Assembly: GCA_965237775.1 (NCBI GenBank)
Contig: OZ250155.1
Location: 744,001-808,000 of the forward strand
Source of the DNA: CATOSP01 sp965237775
GTDB taxonomy: Bacteria; Chloroflexota; Dehalococcoidia; Lucifugimonadales; UBA3495
DNA: 64,000 nt
Reading direction: 5' to 3'
The translations under genes were made by a program, and so were the position numbers. Of this stretch, positions 24,515-33,855 are shown piece after piece. The notes beneath the pieces were generated by a model. It ran no database searches and was not told the origin of the DNA. It saw only the letters and a program-made list of their open reading frames with translations. Numbering within the stretch: the first letter of the stretch is position 1; the number at the start of each line of letters is the position of its first letter.

Positions 24515-24769
24515 ATGGATTTGCTCCTTTTGCAGGCGCTCAGCGCGGAGGCAGCCAAATACATCGCGGCCGGAATTGCCATAGGCCTTGGGGTAATCGG
24601 ACCCGGCGTGGGTATCGGCATTTTGGGCTCCGGCGCCATGAACGCGATCGGCCGGAACCCCGAAGCAGCCGGTGCGATAACCACCAACATGATCCTTGCG
24701 ATCGCCTTCGCCGAGGCGTTGGGTATTTACGCCTTGATCGTGGCCGTAATCCTGTTGTTCGTGGTCTAA
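24515..24769 (+). CDS. atpE: ATP synthase Fo subunit c
   Basis: 84 residues with two hydrophobic helices: AAGIAIGLGVIGPGVGIGIL and MILAIAFAEALGIYALIVAV, joined by the polar loop GRNPEA. The ion-carrying Glu is in AIAFAEALG (about residue 68). The neighbouring positions (no Gln in helix 1, Ala-Leu after the Glu) argue for protons, not Na+. GPGVG in helix 1 follows the Gly-rich pattern of c-rings. ATG at 24515 has AAGGAGGAC about 14 bases upstream, with a possible better match at 24500-24507. Confidence 0.95.
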   Translation: MDLLLLQALSAEAAKYIAAGIAIGLGVIGPGVGIGILGSGAMNAIGRNPEAAGAITTNMILAIAFAEALGIYALIVAVILLFVV

Positions 24770-24770
24770 T

Positions 24771-25271
24771 ATGACGCAATTAGGATTCAACCTTCCCAGC
24801 CTGATCGCGTATCTGGTCAATTTCCTGATCTTGCTGGGGATTCTTTTCCTCTTCGCGTACAAGCCGCTGGTCCGGCTCATGGACCAGCGTGCCGAGCGTA
24901 TCCGTGAGAGCCTAGAGGCCGCAGACCAGGCCAGGCAGGAAGCCGCCACCTCCAGGGAAGCCGTCGAAGAGGCTCTGAACGAGGCGCGCCAACAGGGACA
25001 GCGATTGTTGGACCAGACCAGGGAAGCGGCCGAAAGGTACCGCGCCGAGGAGATGGACCGGGCACGGCAGGAGGCGGAAAACTTCGTCCTTCGAGCCCGG
25101 GCTGACATACAGCGGGAACGGGATGCCGCCATCGAAGAGGTCCGTTCCAACTTCGGCGACCTGGCCATCACCGCCGCCGAGCGTGTGATTGGCCGCTCCC
25201 TCGATCGCCAGGCTCACGAGGACTTGATCGCCCAGGTCCTGGAAGAAGGCGCAGACCTTCGGAGGAATTAA
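24771..25271 (+). CDS. atpF: ATP synthase Fo subunit b
   Basis: 166 residues. One N-terminal membrane helix (LIAYLVNFLILLGILFLFAY) is followed by a long charged helix rich in Ala, Glu, Gln and Arg (about residues 35-150), the dimeric peripheral stalk. The end AAERVIGRSLDRQAHEDLIAQVL binds subunit delta in homologues. The ATG follows the atpE stop by one base, so translation is coupled. Confidence 0.93.
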   Translation: MTQLGFNLPSLIAYLVNFLILLGILFLFAYKPLVRLMDQRAERIRESLEAADQARQEAATSREAVEEALNEARQQGQRLLDQTREAAERYRAEEMDRARQEAENFVLRARADIQRERDAAIEEVRSNFGDLAITAAERVIGRSLDRQAHEDLIAQVLEEGADLRRN

Positions 25272-25277
25272 TAGCCG

Positions 25278-25851
25278 ATGGCAGGCCGCGTCTCCGGTAA
25301 ACGCTACGCCCAGGCTATATTCGAGTTGGCCCGTGAGCAGGACCAAATCGACCAATGGGCGACTGACCTCGAACTAGTGGACCAGGTTGTTCAGGACCCG
25401 GAGTTCCGCGTCTTCCTGAACCACGCCGATGTGCCCCATGAACAGAAGAGGCAGTCCATTGATGCCGTCCTGCGAGACGTTCATCCCACGGTCCGTAACT
25501 TGGTCCAGGTTCTGGTCGCCAGGGGCCTTGCCGACCTGGCCATAGGCCTGCGGGACGCCTACACTGAGCTTCTGGACGTCCATCATGGGCGTCAACGCGT
25601 GGGAGTCACCTCCGCCGTGCCCCTGGAAGATGACCAACTGGCGCGCATTACCCAGTTCATCTCCGACATCACCCGGCGGGAAGTCGTAATCTCCACCCAG
25701 GTGGACGAGTCCATCATGGGTGGAATCGTTATCCAGATCGGAGACCAACTTTTGGACGGCAGCACGCGGTCCCGTTTGGAATCGCTGCGCAACCAAATGC
25801 ATTCGGCGGTGATTGGGCCCGGACACTCAGCCGGGCAAGAGGGAGAAACCG

Positions 25852-25862
<11 letters not shown>
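25278..25862 (+). CDS. atpH: ATP synthase F1 subunit delta
   Basis: 194 residues. It connects F1 alpha subunits to the b stalk. The N-terminal helical bundle (RVSGKRYAQAIFELAREQDQ) is typical, and the C-terminal part has VDESIMGGIVIQIGDQLLDGSTRSRLESLR, the delta/OSCP signature (landmark about residues 140-170). The last bases overlap the atpA start (25852). Confidence 0.93.
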
Positions 25863-27363
<1,501 letters not shown>

Positions 27364-27425
27364 CTCTGTCGGCATAGGCGGGGCGCAATCGCCCTGTTAA
27401 CATGGATGCTGCAGGAAAGAGATAA

Positions 27426-28289
27426 ATGCCCAGCGTAAGAGACATACGACGCCGCATCCGAAGCATACAGAACACCGGCAAAGTGACCAACGCGATGTCG
27501 TTGATCGCCGCTTCGAAGATGCGCCGAGCCCAAAACGCGGTCACCCAGGGCCGGCCCTTCGCCCAGAAGATTCAAGAGGTCATCTCCCACTTGGCCGCCC
27601 AGCCAATGGATGGAGAAGGCGGCTTGCATCCCCTCCTGCAGGTTAGGCCCGTCCAGAAGATCGGCGTACTGGTAATCACGCCAGACCGGGGGCTTTGCGG
27701 CGGCCTCCACTCCAACCTGAACCGCCGCGTGGGCCAGTTTATGCTGGAGCGGGAAGCGCCGGTCACGGCTATCGCCGTCGGCAGGAAGGGCAGGGACTTC
27801 CTAGCCCGGTATGGTCAGGACCTCCAGGCCGTCTTCACCGACCTGCCCGAGAGGCCGGAACTGGCGGACACAACCGCGATTTCCAGCTTGGTAATCGACG
27901 ACTACGCCGACGGCGACGTGGACGAGGTCTACCTAGCCTATACGCGGTTCGTCTCCACCGTCTCCCAGGTCCCAACTATAGACAGGCTCCTGCCCATCAC
28001 TCCGGCGGAGCTTACCGCCACGGAGCGGGTGGGATACATCTACGAGCCCGATACCCTGGGAGTGCTTGCCAGCCTCCTACCCCGCTTCGTCGAGATGGAG
28101 GTTTACCACTCACTGCTCGAAGCCATCGCCAGTGAACAGTCTGCCCGCATGGTTGCCATGCGCAATGCCACGGACAATGCCGAGGAACTCGGCGGCGAAC
28201 TAACCCTGGCGATGAACAAGATTCGCCAAGATAGCATCACCAACGAGCTTCTGGACCTCATCGGCGGCCAGGTAGCCCAGGGGGGGTAG
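27426..28289 (+). CDS. atpG: ATP synthase F1 subunit gamma
   Basis: 287 residues. The N-terminal helix PSVRDIRRRIRSIQNTGKVTNAMSLIAASKMRRAQ (landmark 2-36) is the central-shaft coil, with ITPDRGLCGGLHSNLNR in the middle and ATDNAEELGGELTLAMNKIRQDSITNELLDLIGG at the end. It is the rotor shaft coupling proton flow to catalysis. In nearly all bacteria atpD follows directly; here two unrelated retropepsin-like genes lie between (28296-29178). Confidence 0.95.
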   Translation: MPSVRDIRRRIRSIQNTGKVTNAMSLIAASKMRRAQNAVTQGRPFAQKIQEVISHLAAQPMDGEGGLHPLLQVRPVQKIGVLVITPDRGLCGGLHSNLNRRVGQFMLEREAPVTAIAVGRKGRDFLARYGQDLQAVFTDLPERPELADTTAISSLVIDDYADGDVDEVYLAYTRFVSTVSQVPTIDRLLPITPAELTATERVGYIYEPDTLGVLASLLPRFVEMEVYHSLLEAIASEQSARMVAMRNATDNAEELGGELTLAMNKIRQDSITNELLDLIGGQVAQGG

Positions 28290-28295
28290 GCCGCG

Positions 28296-28730
28296 ATGGG
28301 CATGATCATCAAAGATTACACGGTCACTGGGAACAAGGGTAGCGCGACGGTGCGGGCAGTCTACGACCCCCATGCGCGAGACTCCTTGGTCAGGCGGGAC
28401 ATCGCCGGACTCTTGGGCGGCTTGGCTCTCATGCCCACACCTCCATCTCATGTCAGAACTTCGGAAGGACGAAAGAGATTAAAGGTTGACAATACTATAA
28501 GTCTCATTGTAGCCGTGGGCGCGTATTCGCTATTGCATCACTTCTACGTTGTGGAAGCCCTGTCAGATGAGATAATCATCGGTCAGGACATGATCCGCAA
28601 GTATAGGATGGGCCTGGACTTCAAATACAAAAAGGTTGCGGCTGATCCCGGGGCCGTGGAGCGGGCGTTCAGAATTAATTCGCCCATATTCCGCGTGGTA
28701 GAGAAAACGCCTGGCGGAAGTATCTATTGA
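28296..28730 (+). CDS. Degenerate retropepsin-like protein inside the atp operon
   Basis: 144 residues, starting six bases after the atpG stop. It resembles the next gene (28798-29178): both begin MG-x-I-I-K and have a VTG-N/G-KG strand, but here the active-site D-T-G triad is Asp24-Pro25-His26 in AVYDPHARDSLV, so proteolysis is not expected. The C-terminal YVVEALSDEIIIGQDMIRKYRMGLDF matches the second conserved retropepsin loop (LVVDRLAEEMIIGVDMMQRW in the neighbour). Pseudo-enzyme, dimer partner of the intact copy, or decaying duplicate are all possible. It does not interrupt transcription into atpD, as no terminator is seen. Confidence 0.7.
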   Translation: MGMIIKDYTVTGNKGSATVRAVYDPHARDSLVRRDIAGLLGGLALMPTPPSHVRTSEGRKRLKVDNTISLIVAVGAYSLLHHFYVVEALSDEIIIGQDMIRKYRMGLDFKYKKVAADPGAVERAFRINSPIFRVVEKTPGGSIY

Positions 28731-28797
28731 CCCCTCGCTTTGCGTCTAAAGGTTCAGGGCTGTAATGCGCGTCCAGACGGCACTGGAGAGGTGGCCC

Positions 28798-29178
28798 ATG
28801 GGCTTCATTATCAAAAGCTGCAACGTCACTGGCGGGAAGGGAAACGCTGTGGTGCAGGTGCTCTTCGACACCGGTGCGGGGGCATCTTTCATAAGGCAGG
28901 ACATTGCCGAACCGATAGGACACGTCGTGGACGTTCCCGGTGGGCCTGAGCAATTTACTATGGCCGATGAGACTTTCTCGCTGTCCGCTGACAAGGAAGT
29001 TTCCCTTCGGGTCGCCATAGGTGACGTGCGGCCGCTGAGGTTCAATTTCCTGGTTGTGGATAGACTTGCTGAAGAGATGATTATTGGAGTAGACATGATG
29101 CAGCGTTGGAAAATCAAGCTCGAACCCGAAAACGAGGATATATCCATCGACCCCCGCGCCCTTTACATGCGAGCGTAG
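28798..29178 (+). CDS. Retropepsin-like aspartic protease domain protein inside the atp operon
   Basis: 126 residues from ATG 28798. VLFDTGAGASFIRQDIA carries the intact D-T-G-A motif with Asp24 at the same position as in the 28296 and 3492 homologues. The flap-side strand and MIIGVDMMQRWKIKL form the second conserved element of single-domain retropepsins, which act as dimers. ATG 28798 is preferred over the start at 28765 because AGAGGTGG lies just before it and the shared family start is MG-x-I-I-K. It lies 40 bases before atpD. No link of such proteases to ATP synthase is known, so function is left open. Confidence 0.75.
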   Translation: MGFIIKSCNVTGGKGNAVVQVLFDTGAGASFIRQDIAEPIGHVVDVPGGPEQFTMADETFSLSADKEVSLRVAIGDVRPLRFNFLVVDRLAEEMIIGVDMMQRWKIKLEPENEDISIDPRALYMRA

Positions 29179-29218
29179 CGCCCAACCCCCGGCGCTTATC
29201 TGGTTTCAGGAGAGGAAT

Positions 29219-30616
29219 ATGGGCACCGGAAAAGTAGTACAGATAATCGGTACCGTAGTCGACGTAGAGTTTGCGCCGAACGAGCTCCCCAACCTGTTTG
29301 ACGCCCTGGAGCTGGACAACAGCGGCGAGAAGCTGGTACTTGAAGTACAACAGCACATCGGAAACAACTGGGTGCGCTGCCTGGCTCTGGGCGCGACAGA
29401 GGGTCTGGCCCGCGGTGTTGACGTTGAAGACACCGGGCAAAAAGTGTCGGTCCCCGTCGGTCAGGAAACCCTGGGCCGCCTGTTCGACGTGTCGGGGGCC
29501 CCCCTGGATAACCTCGGCCCGGTTGAAGCAGGTGAGCATTGGCCGATACACAGAGACCCTCCCGCCTTCGACGACCAGAACCCCTCTATCGAAATTCTGG
29601 AGACCGGGATCAAGGTCTTCGACCTCATCACCCCGTTCATGAAGGGCGGGAAGATCGGGGCTTATGGCGGGGCCGGAGTCGGCAAGACCGTAATCATTCA
29701 GGAGCTTATCCGCAACATCGGAGCGGAACACCAAGGAGTATCGGTGTTTGCCGGTGTGGGTGAGCGTTCCCGCGAGGGCAACGACCTATGGCACGAGATG
29801 CAGGACTCGGGCGTGTTGTCCAGCACCGTGCTGGTATTCGGCCAGATGAACGAGACCCCCGGCGTTCGCGCCAGGATAGGTCTGACCGGCCTGACCATGT
29901 GTGAATACTTCCGCGACGTGGAGCATCAGGACGTGCTGCTCTTCGTGGACAACATATACCGCTACATCCTCGCCGGTATGGAAGTGTCCGCGCTTCTGGG
30001 GCGGATGCCGTCGGCGGTGGGTTACCAGCCCACGCTGGGTACCGAGATGGGCGCGCTGCAAGAGCGGATCACCTCCACCAAGTCCGGCTCCATCACTTCC
30101 TTCCAGGCTATTTACGTGCCGGCGGACGACTACACCGACCCCGGGATCGTCACCACCTTCGGCCACCTGGACGGTGTGGTGTCGCTAGAACGCGCTCTGT
30201 CGGCCCAGGGCCTGTACCCGGCGGTTGACCCCCTGGCATCTTACTCCCGGATCCTTGAGCCTGGAATCGTGGGCGATGAGCACTACCAAGTAGCGCGGGG
30301 CGTGCAGCAGGTGCTACAGAGGTACAAGGACCTCCAGGACATCATCGCCATTCTGGGAATCGAAGAGCTGTCCGAGGAGGACAAGTTGGTCGTTTTCCGG
30401 GCGAGGAAGATACAGCGTTTCCTCACCCAGCCCTTCTTCGTCGCCCAGGCGTTCACGAACCAAGAGGGTAAGTACGTACCGGTGCGGGAGACGGTCCGCG
30501 GGTTCAGCGAAATTCTGGACGGCAAGTACGACGATCTGCCGGAGCAAGCCTTCTACATGGTCGGAAGCATCGACGAAGCGATAGAGAAGGCCGCCCAGAC
30601 CGCAGTCGCGGCTTAA
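29219..30616 (+). CDS. atpD: ATP synthase F1 subunit beta
   Basis: 465 residues. The catalytic P-loop is YGGAGVGKTVIIQEL, then GVGERSREGNDLWHEM, FVDNIYRYILAG and GRMPSAVGYQPTLGTEMGALQERI, with the DELSEED-loop counterpart as ELSEEDKL (about residues 382-389). It carries the ATP-making sites of F1. ATG is preceded by AGGAGAGG. The gene is not followed by any terminator before atpC. Confidence 0.96.
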   Translation: MGTGKVVQIIGTVVDVEFAPNELPNLFDALELDNSGEKLVLEVQQHIGNNWVRCLALGATEGLARGVDVEDTGQKVSVPVGQETLGRLFDVSGAPLDNLGPVEAGEHWPIHRDPPAFDDQNPSIEILETGIKVFDLITPFMKGGKIGAYGGAGVGKTVIIQELIRNIGAEHQGVSVFAGVGERSREGNDLWHEMQDSGVLSSTVLVFGQMNETPGVRARIGLTGLTMCEYFRDVEHQDVLLFVDNIYRYILAGMEVSALLGRMPSAVGYQPTLGTEMGALQERITSTKSGSITSFQAIYVPADDYTDPGIVTTFGHLDGVVSLERALSAQGLYPAVDPLASYSRILEPGIVGDEHYQVARGVQQVLQRYKDLQDIIAILGIEELSEEDKLVVFRARKIQRFLTQPFFVAQAFTNQEGKYVPVRETVRGFSEILDGKYDDLPEQAFYMVGSIDEAIEKAAQTAVAA

Positions 30617-30632
30617 CTGAGGAGTATTACCA

Positions 30633-31079
30633 TTGGCGACGATGCAGTTGGAGATAATCAGCGCCGAGAGGCAGGTCTACAACGACGAGGTTGATGTGGT
30701 CGTGGCCCCTGGCGTAGACGGCCAGCTAGGTATTCTCCCTCATCACGCCCCACTGATGACGGTCCTGCAGCCCGGTGAAGTGCTGGTACGAAAGGACGGC
30801 GAGGAGACTTTCCTGGCCGTCACCGGCGGGTTCATGGAGGTCATGGGCAACAAGGTGACCATCCTTGCCGACGCATGCGAACGTTCGGACGAGATCGATG
30901 AGGCGCGAGCCCAGGAAGCAGTGGCGCGGGCCCAGGAGCGAATCTCTAGCCACCCGACAGATATGCAGTTGGAGCGGGCTGTGACGTCTATGCGGCGGGC
31001 GCAGGTGCGCTTAAACGTTTCTCGGAGACGCAGGACGCGGGGCCAACAGCAGGCTCCAGGGGCTGGAACCACCGCCTAA
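30633..31079 (+). CDS. atpC: ATP synthase F1 subunit epsilon
   Basis: 148 residues. It begins MQLEIISAERQVY, followed by VVVAPGVDGQLGILPHHAPLMTVLQPGEVLVRKDGEE (landmark about 17-55), the N-terminal beta sandwich, and ends in two helices with a basic, Arg-rich tail (RLNVSRRRRTRG). TTG 30633 is the likely start, since GAGGAG lies eight bases before it; the ATG at 30642 is farther away. It closes the operon and converges on rex, 18 bases away. Confidence 0.93.
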   Translation: MATMQLEIISAERQVYNDEVDVVVAPGVDGQLGILPHHAPLMTVLQPGEVLVRKDGEETFLAVTGGFMEVMGNKVTILADACERSDEIDEARAQEAVARAQERISSHPTDMQLERAVTSMRRAQVRLNVSRRRRTRGQQQAPGAGTTA

Positions 31080-31097
31080 CCCACATGGACTGAAGCG

Positions 31098-31760
31098 CTA
31101 TTCTTCGATGCCATCCGTCAAGTAGTAGGTCATCGACTGCAGGGACAGTACGGGATCGATGTTCCGGATCTTCACACCCTCGGTGACCTGAGGACTGATC
31201 GGAGCGTAGTTCAAGATCGCCCTCACCCCACATTCCACCAAACGGTCGACCACTTCCTGGGTGTGGTCGGTTGGGACCGCCACGATTGCGATCGAGATGT
31301 TCCGCCCGCGCACCTCTTGGTCGAGCTGCTTCATGGGAAGAACCTCTAAACCGGCAACCTCTTGTCCAACAACGGTGGGGTTGGAATCAAATGCCGCCAC
31401 AAGGTGGAACCCATCGGGCGTGAAACCGGGGTAGCTGAGAATCGCCCGGCCAAGGCGTCCCACACCCACCACTGCTACGTTCCAATAGGAGTTCAGGCCG
31501 AGGATTTGCTTGAGGCGGCCCAACAGGTGCGTAACGCTATAACCTCTGCCCTGCTTCCCAAATCGGCCAAAATAGCTGAGGTCCTTCCTGATTTGGGCCG
31601 GAGTGACCTGGAGTTTTTCGCCGAGTTGCTGCGAGCTAACTACCTGAGCGCCTTCCTGCATCAGGCGGCTGAGGATGCGTACGTATTGCGGGAGACGCGC
31701 GACAACCACTTCCGGCGCCTCGGACCGGTCCTGTGGAGGTGGGTAAGAGTCAGAAGCCAT
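31098..31760 (-). CDS. rex: Redox-sensing transcriptional repressor
   Basis: About 220 residues from ATG 31760. The N-terminal winged helix (ARLPQYVRILSRLMQEGAQVVSSQQLGEKLQVTPAQIRKDLSYFG, landmark 20-64) is the Rex DNA-binding signature, and VAVVGVGRLGRAIL is the NAD(H)-binding Rossmann motif. Rex leaves its operators when NADH rises, derepressing respiratory and fermentative genes. AGGAG lies three bases before the ATG, a short spacing. The gene converges on the ATP synthase operon; a promoter and an 18-bp Rex-like operator lie upstream at 31889-31931. Confidence 0.93.
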   Translation of the reverse strand: MASDSYPPPQDRSEAPEVVVARLPQYVRILSRLMQEGAQVVSSQQLGEKLQVTPAQIRKDLSYFGRFGKQGRGYSVTHLLGRLKQILGLNSYWNVAVVGVGRLGRAILSYPGFTPDGFHLVAAFDSNPTVVGQEVAGLEVLPMKQLDQEVRGRNISIAIVAVPTDHTQEVVDRLVECGVRAILNYAPISPQVTEGVKIRNIDPVLSLQSMTYYLTDGIEE

Positions 31761-31888
31761 AAACTCCTGGTAGTACACGGACACGGTCCTTGTGGGGAGC
31801 CCGCATCCCAGCCACACTCAAAGGCTGAAGCGCCAGACCATGGGTATGTGAATGTTACGTATCGACCAGTGGCGCCTATAATCTATAA

Positions 31889-31931
31889 TGAGCAGGTTGA
31901 TGCGTCAAGGGAATCGTGAAAATATTCGCGA
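31889..31931 (-). promoter_or_regulatory. Candidate Rex operator and rex promoter
   Basis: Plus strand 31914-31931 reads TCGTGAAAATATTCGCGA, a near-perfect palindrome (one mismatched pair) matching the published Rex box TTGTGAA-N4-TTCACAA at all but three outer bases. On the minus strand it is followed five bases later by a -35 TTGACG and, 17 bases on, a -10-like TAGATT, so it would sit at the upstream edge of the rex promoter, consistent with autoregulation. Confidence 0.55.
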
Positions 31932-32065
31932 GTTATGAATCTGAAACCCTCCGACCTTCAAGAACAGCCCTCCCGCATTAGAACATACTGAGGAAATCGT
32001 AACCATGCTGTCTCAACCGCAGCCACTTGGGGGGCTGACCAACTTGGCCCATCCGGAGCCGTAGG

Positions 32066-32359
32066 ATGCATATCGGGTTCTGCCGTATGGAACTGTACCT
32101 GCCGGACAGCCACAGCCTGAAGGGTAGGCGGCAAGTGGCCCGGTCGGTGGCGGCGCGAGTCCGCAACCAGTTCAACGTCGCCGTGGCCGAGGTGGACGAC
32201 GGAGACATGTGGCAAAGGCTCACTCTTGGCATTTGCTGCCTCAGCAGTGACCCCGGCCACGTGGAACAGACCATATCTAGGGTCGCCGATTTCATCGAAG
32301 GCAGCCGGCCCGACATCCAGCTTCTCGATTACCAAATAGAGATGATTTCCGGTGTTTAG
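32066..32359 (+). CDS. DUF503 family protein
   Basis: 97 residues. MHIGFCRMELYLPDSHSLKGRRQVARSVAARVRNQFNVAVAEVDDGD (landmark 1-47) is the DUF503 (YlxP-like) signature: an N-terminal strand, the SLKGRR motif and a VAEVD strand. Relatives in Firmicutes lie near rbfA/ribosome-maturation genes and bind tRNA or ribosome parts, but the function is unproven. The ATG has GGAG seven bases upstream. It is next to rex, transcribed in the opposite direction, and convergent with the hydrolase gene. Confidence 0.85.
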   Translation: MHIGFCRMELYLPDSHSLKGRRQVARSVAARVRNQFNVAVAEVDDGDMWQRLTLGICCLSSDPGHVEQTISRVADFIEGSRPDIQLLDYQIEMISGV

Positions 32360-32360
32360 C

Positions 32361-33284
32361 CTACCGGCTTGGCAGGTCGTAACTCGGCACGTCGCCATTG
32401 GATACGAAATTCAGGAAGTCTTCCATCGCATCCCAGTAGACGCGCCCTCCCGCAATGTAGGTATCGTTGTGTCCAGAGCCAGGCAAGACCAGGAATCGCT
32501 TGGGCTCGTTGGCGGCGTCGAACAAGCGGCGGGCCTCCGTTAGCGGGATCGTCTGGTCCCTGTCCCCGTGCACGACAAGCAACGGAGCCCTGATGCCCGC
32601 TATGCGCTCCAGGGAATCGTACCTGCCCCTGACAAGACGGTGGAGCGGCGCAATCGGGAAGAGGATACGGGCCATGTTGCTTACCGACGTGAATGGGGCA
32701 ACCAGGACCAGGGCCATCGGCTCTTGCGCCGTGGCCAACTCCACCGCGACCGCCGTGCCTAACGACCTGCCGAAGAACACCATCTTGTCCCTGTCCAAGC
32801 CGCCCCGCGCCTGCAGGTAAGACAAGGCGGCCCTGGCATCGGTGTAGGTACCCCGCTCAGTGGGCTTCCCCTCGCTCTTGCCATAACCCCGGTAATCAAA
32901 GATGAACTGGCTAACGCCCAGCCGGTGGTGAAACAGTGCAACCTCATCCAGGCGGTGACTGATATTGCCTCCGTTGCCGTGAAACCACAGCCAAGTGACC
33001 TCCCCTGATCCCGGTACGAACCATCCGTGAAGGGTCAGGCCGTCTTCAGTCTCGAAGAACACTTCCTCGTACGCCAAACCCAACTGGCCCGGCGAGGCCA
33101 CAAGATGGGAATCGGGATAGAAGACGAACCGCTTTTCGATTTGTGCCCAGAACACCAACGAGACCACCACCAACACTATCAAGAAAACAAGGAATACGCG
33201 GCTCCCTACTGCTATCCGGGAGCGCCCAATCCGCCATGATTTTTCCTTGGCGGCGGAGAGGAAGCCGTTGATCTCGATGTGCAT
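32361..33284 (-). CDS. Membrane-anchored alpha/beta hydrolase (ABHD13/YfhR-like)
   Basis: 307 residues. One N-terminal hydrophobic helix (VFLVFLIVLVVVSLVFWAQI, about residues 30-49) anchors the protein, followed by a serine-hydrolase domain: oxyanion region HGNGGN, nucleophile elbow GRSLGTAVAVEL, Asp in VVHGDRDQTIPL and His in LPGSGHNDTY. DYRGYGKSEGKPTE is the standard segment of this group. Substrates are probably acyl or aminoacyl esters. It overlaps nothing, and its start has no strong ribosome-binding site. Confidence 0.85.
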   Translation of the reverse strand: MHIEINGFLSAAKEKSWRIGRSRIAVGSRVFLVFLIVLVVVSLVFWAQIEKRFVFYPDSHLVASPGQLGLAYEEVFFETEDGLTLHGWFVPGSGEVTWLWFHGNGGNISHRLDEVALFHHRLGVSQFIFDYRGYGKSEGKPTERGTYTDARAALSYLQARGGLDRDKMVFFGRSLGTAVAVELATAQEPMALVLVAPFTSVSNMARILFPIAPLHRLVRGRYDSLERIAGIRAPLLVVHGDRDQTIPLTEARRLFDAANEPKRFLVLPGSGHNDTYIAGGRVYWDAMEDFLNFVSNGDVPSYDLPSR

Positions 33285-33308
33285 AAAAACCGCGGTGAGT
33301 CCTATGGA

Positions 33309-33548
33309 TCAGCGCAAGAACCGCCAGACCAGATTCGCCACCACCGTAATGACCAGGCTCCGTAGCGCCATCGTGGCTATCGGAAGGAACAGCGTATACC
33401 CGTTCCTTTTGAGCGGCTGATCACCCGGAAGCCTCCCCAAGACAGGTAGCTGGAGAGGTAGTTTACGGGAGACCGACACAACTGCCCCGAGGATGAGCGC
33501 GACGGCCCCGACAACGATGAGCACGCGGCGCAGGCTCTGGACTTCCAC
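33309..33548 (-). CDS. DUF2905 family two-helix membrane protein
   Basis: 79 residues. Two hydrophobic stretches (RVLIVVGAVALILGAVV and LRSLVITVVANLVWRFL) flank a loop with VLGRLPGDQPLKRNGYTLFLPIATM. The G-R-L-P-G-D and strand pattern is that of DUF2905, short membrane proteins of unknown role common in bacteria. GTG 33548 is the start used. It lies in a run of small minus-strand genes between the hydrolase and the zinc-ribbon protein. Confidence 0.7.
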   Translation of the reverse strand: MEVQSLRRVLIVVGAVALILGAVVSVSRKLPLQLPVLGRLPGDQPLKRNGYTLFLPIATMALRSLVITVVANLVWRFLR

Positions 33549-33612
33549 TTTGGATCAGTCAAATGATAGTTCTGAGGAACGGAATGAGGGGGCCAGCACA
33601 ACTAAGCCTTGG

Positions 33613-33843
33613 TCAGGCTGACGCATCCACCGGTAAGTTGGCGGCGTAGGTTTTAATCTCATCCTCGATGGCCCGCAAACGCCCTGCCAGTTCTCTGACT
33701 TCCGGTCTATCCGCCTGGCACGCCGGGCACCATACCGTATCGCTTGTCATGAGCATCATGTTGTCTTTTTTCACGGTGAATGTGCCCACTTCCGCGCCGC
33801 AGGCACCGCACTTCTGTGCGACGGTCAGTTCATCCGCCGGCAT
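33613..33843 (-). CDS. Small zinc-ribbon protein
   Basis: 76 residues. CGACGAEV and WCPACQAD provide two CxxC pairs spaced about 26 residues apart, enough to bind one Zn2+. A charged helix (VRELAGRLRAIEDEIKTYAA) follows. It could be a nucleic-acid binding or adaptor protein. It lies 12 bases downstream of the HdrD-like gene, probably in one transcript. Confidence 0.6.
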   Translation of the reverse strand: MPADELTVAQKCGACGAEVGTFTVKKDNMMLMTSDTVWCPACQADRPEVRELAGRLRAIEDEIKTYAANLPVDASA

Positions 33844-33855
33844 CGTCTCGCCCCC

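Noticed and set aside
24515..24769. Na+-dependent c-ring
   Set aside because: The Na+-type Gln and Glu-Ser pattern is missing around the carboxylate, so a proton ring is more likely.
31362..31919. 185-codon plus-strand frame opposite rex
   Set aside because: It is a shadow of the well-supported rex gene and lacks protein family features.
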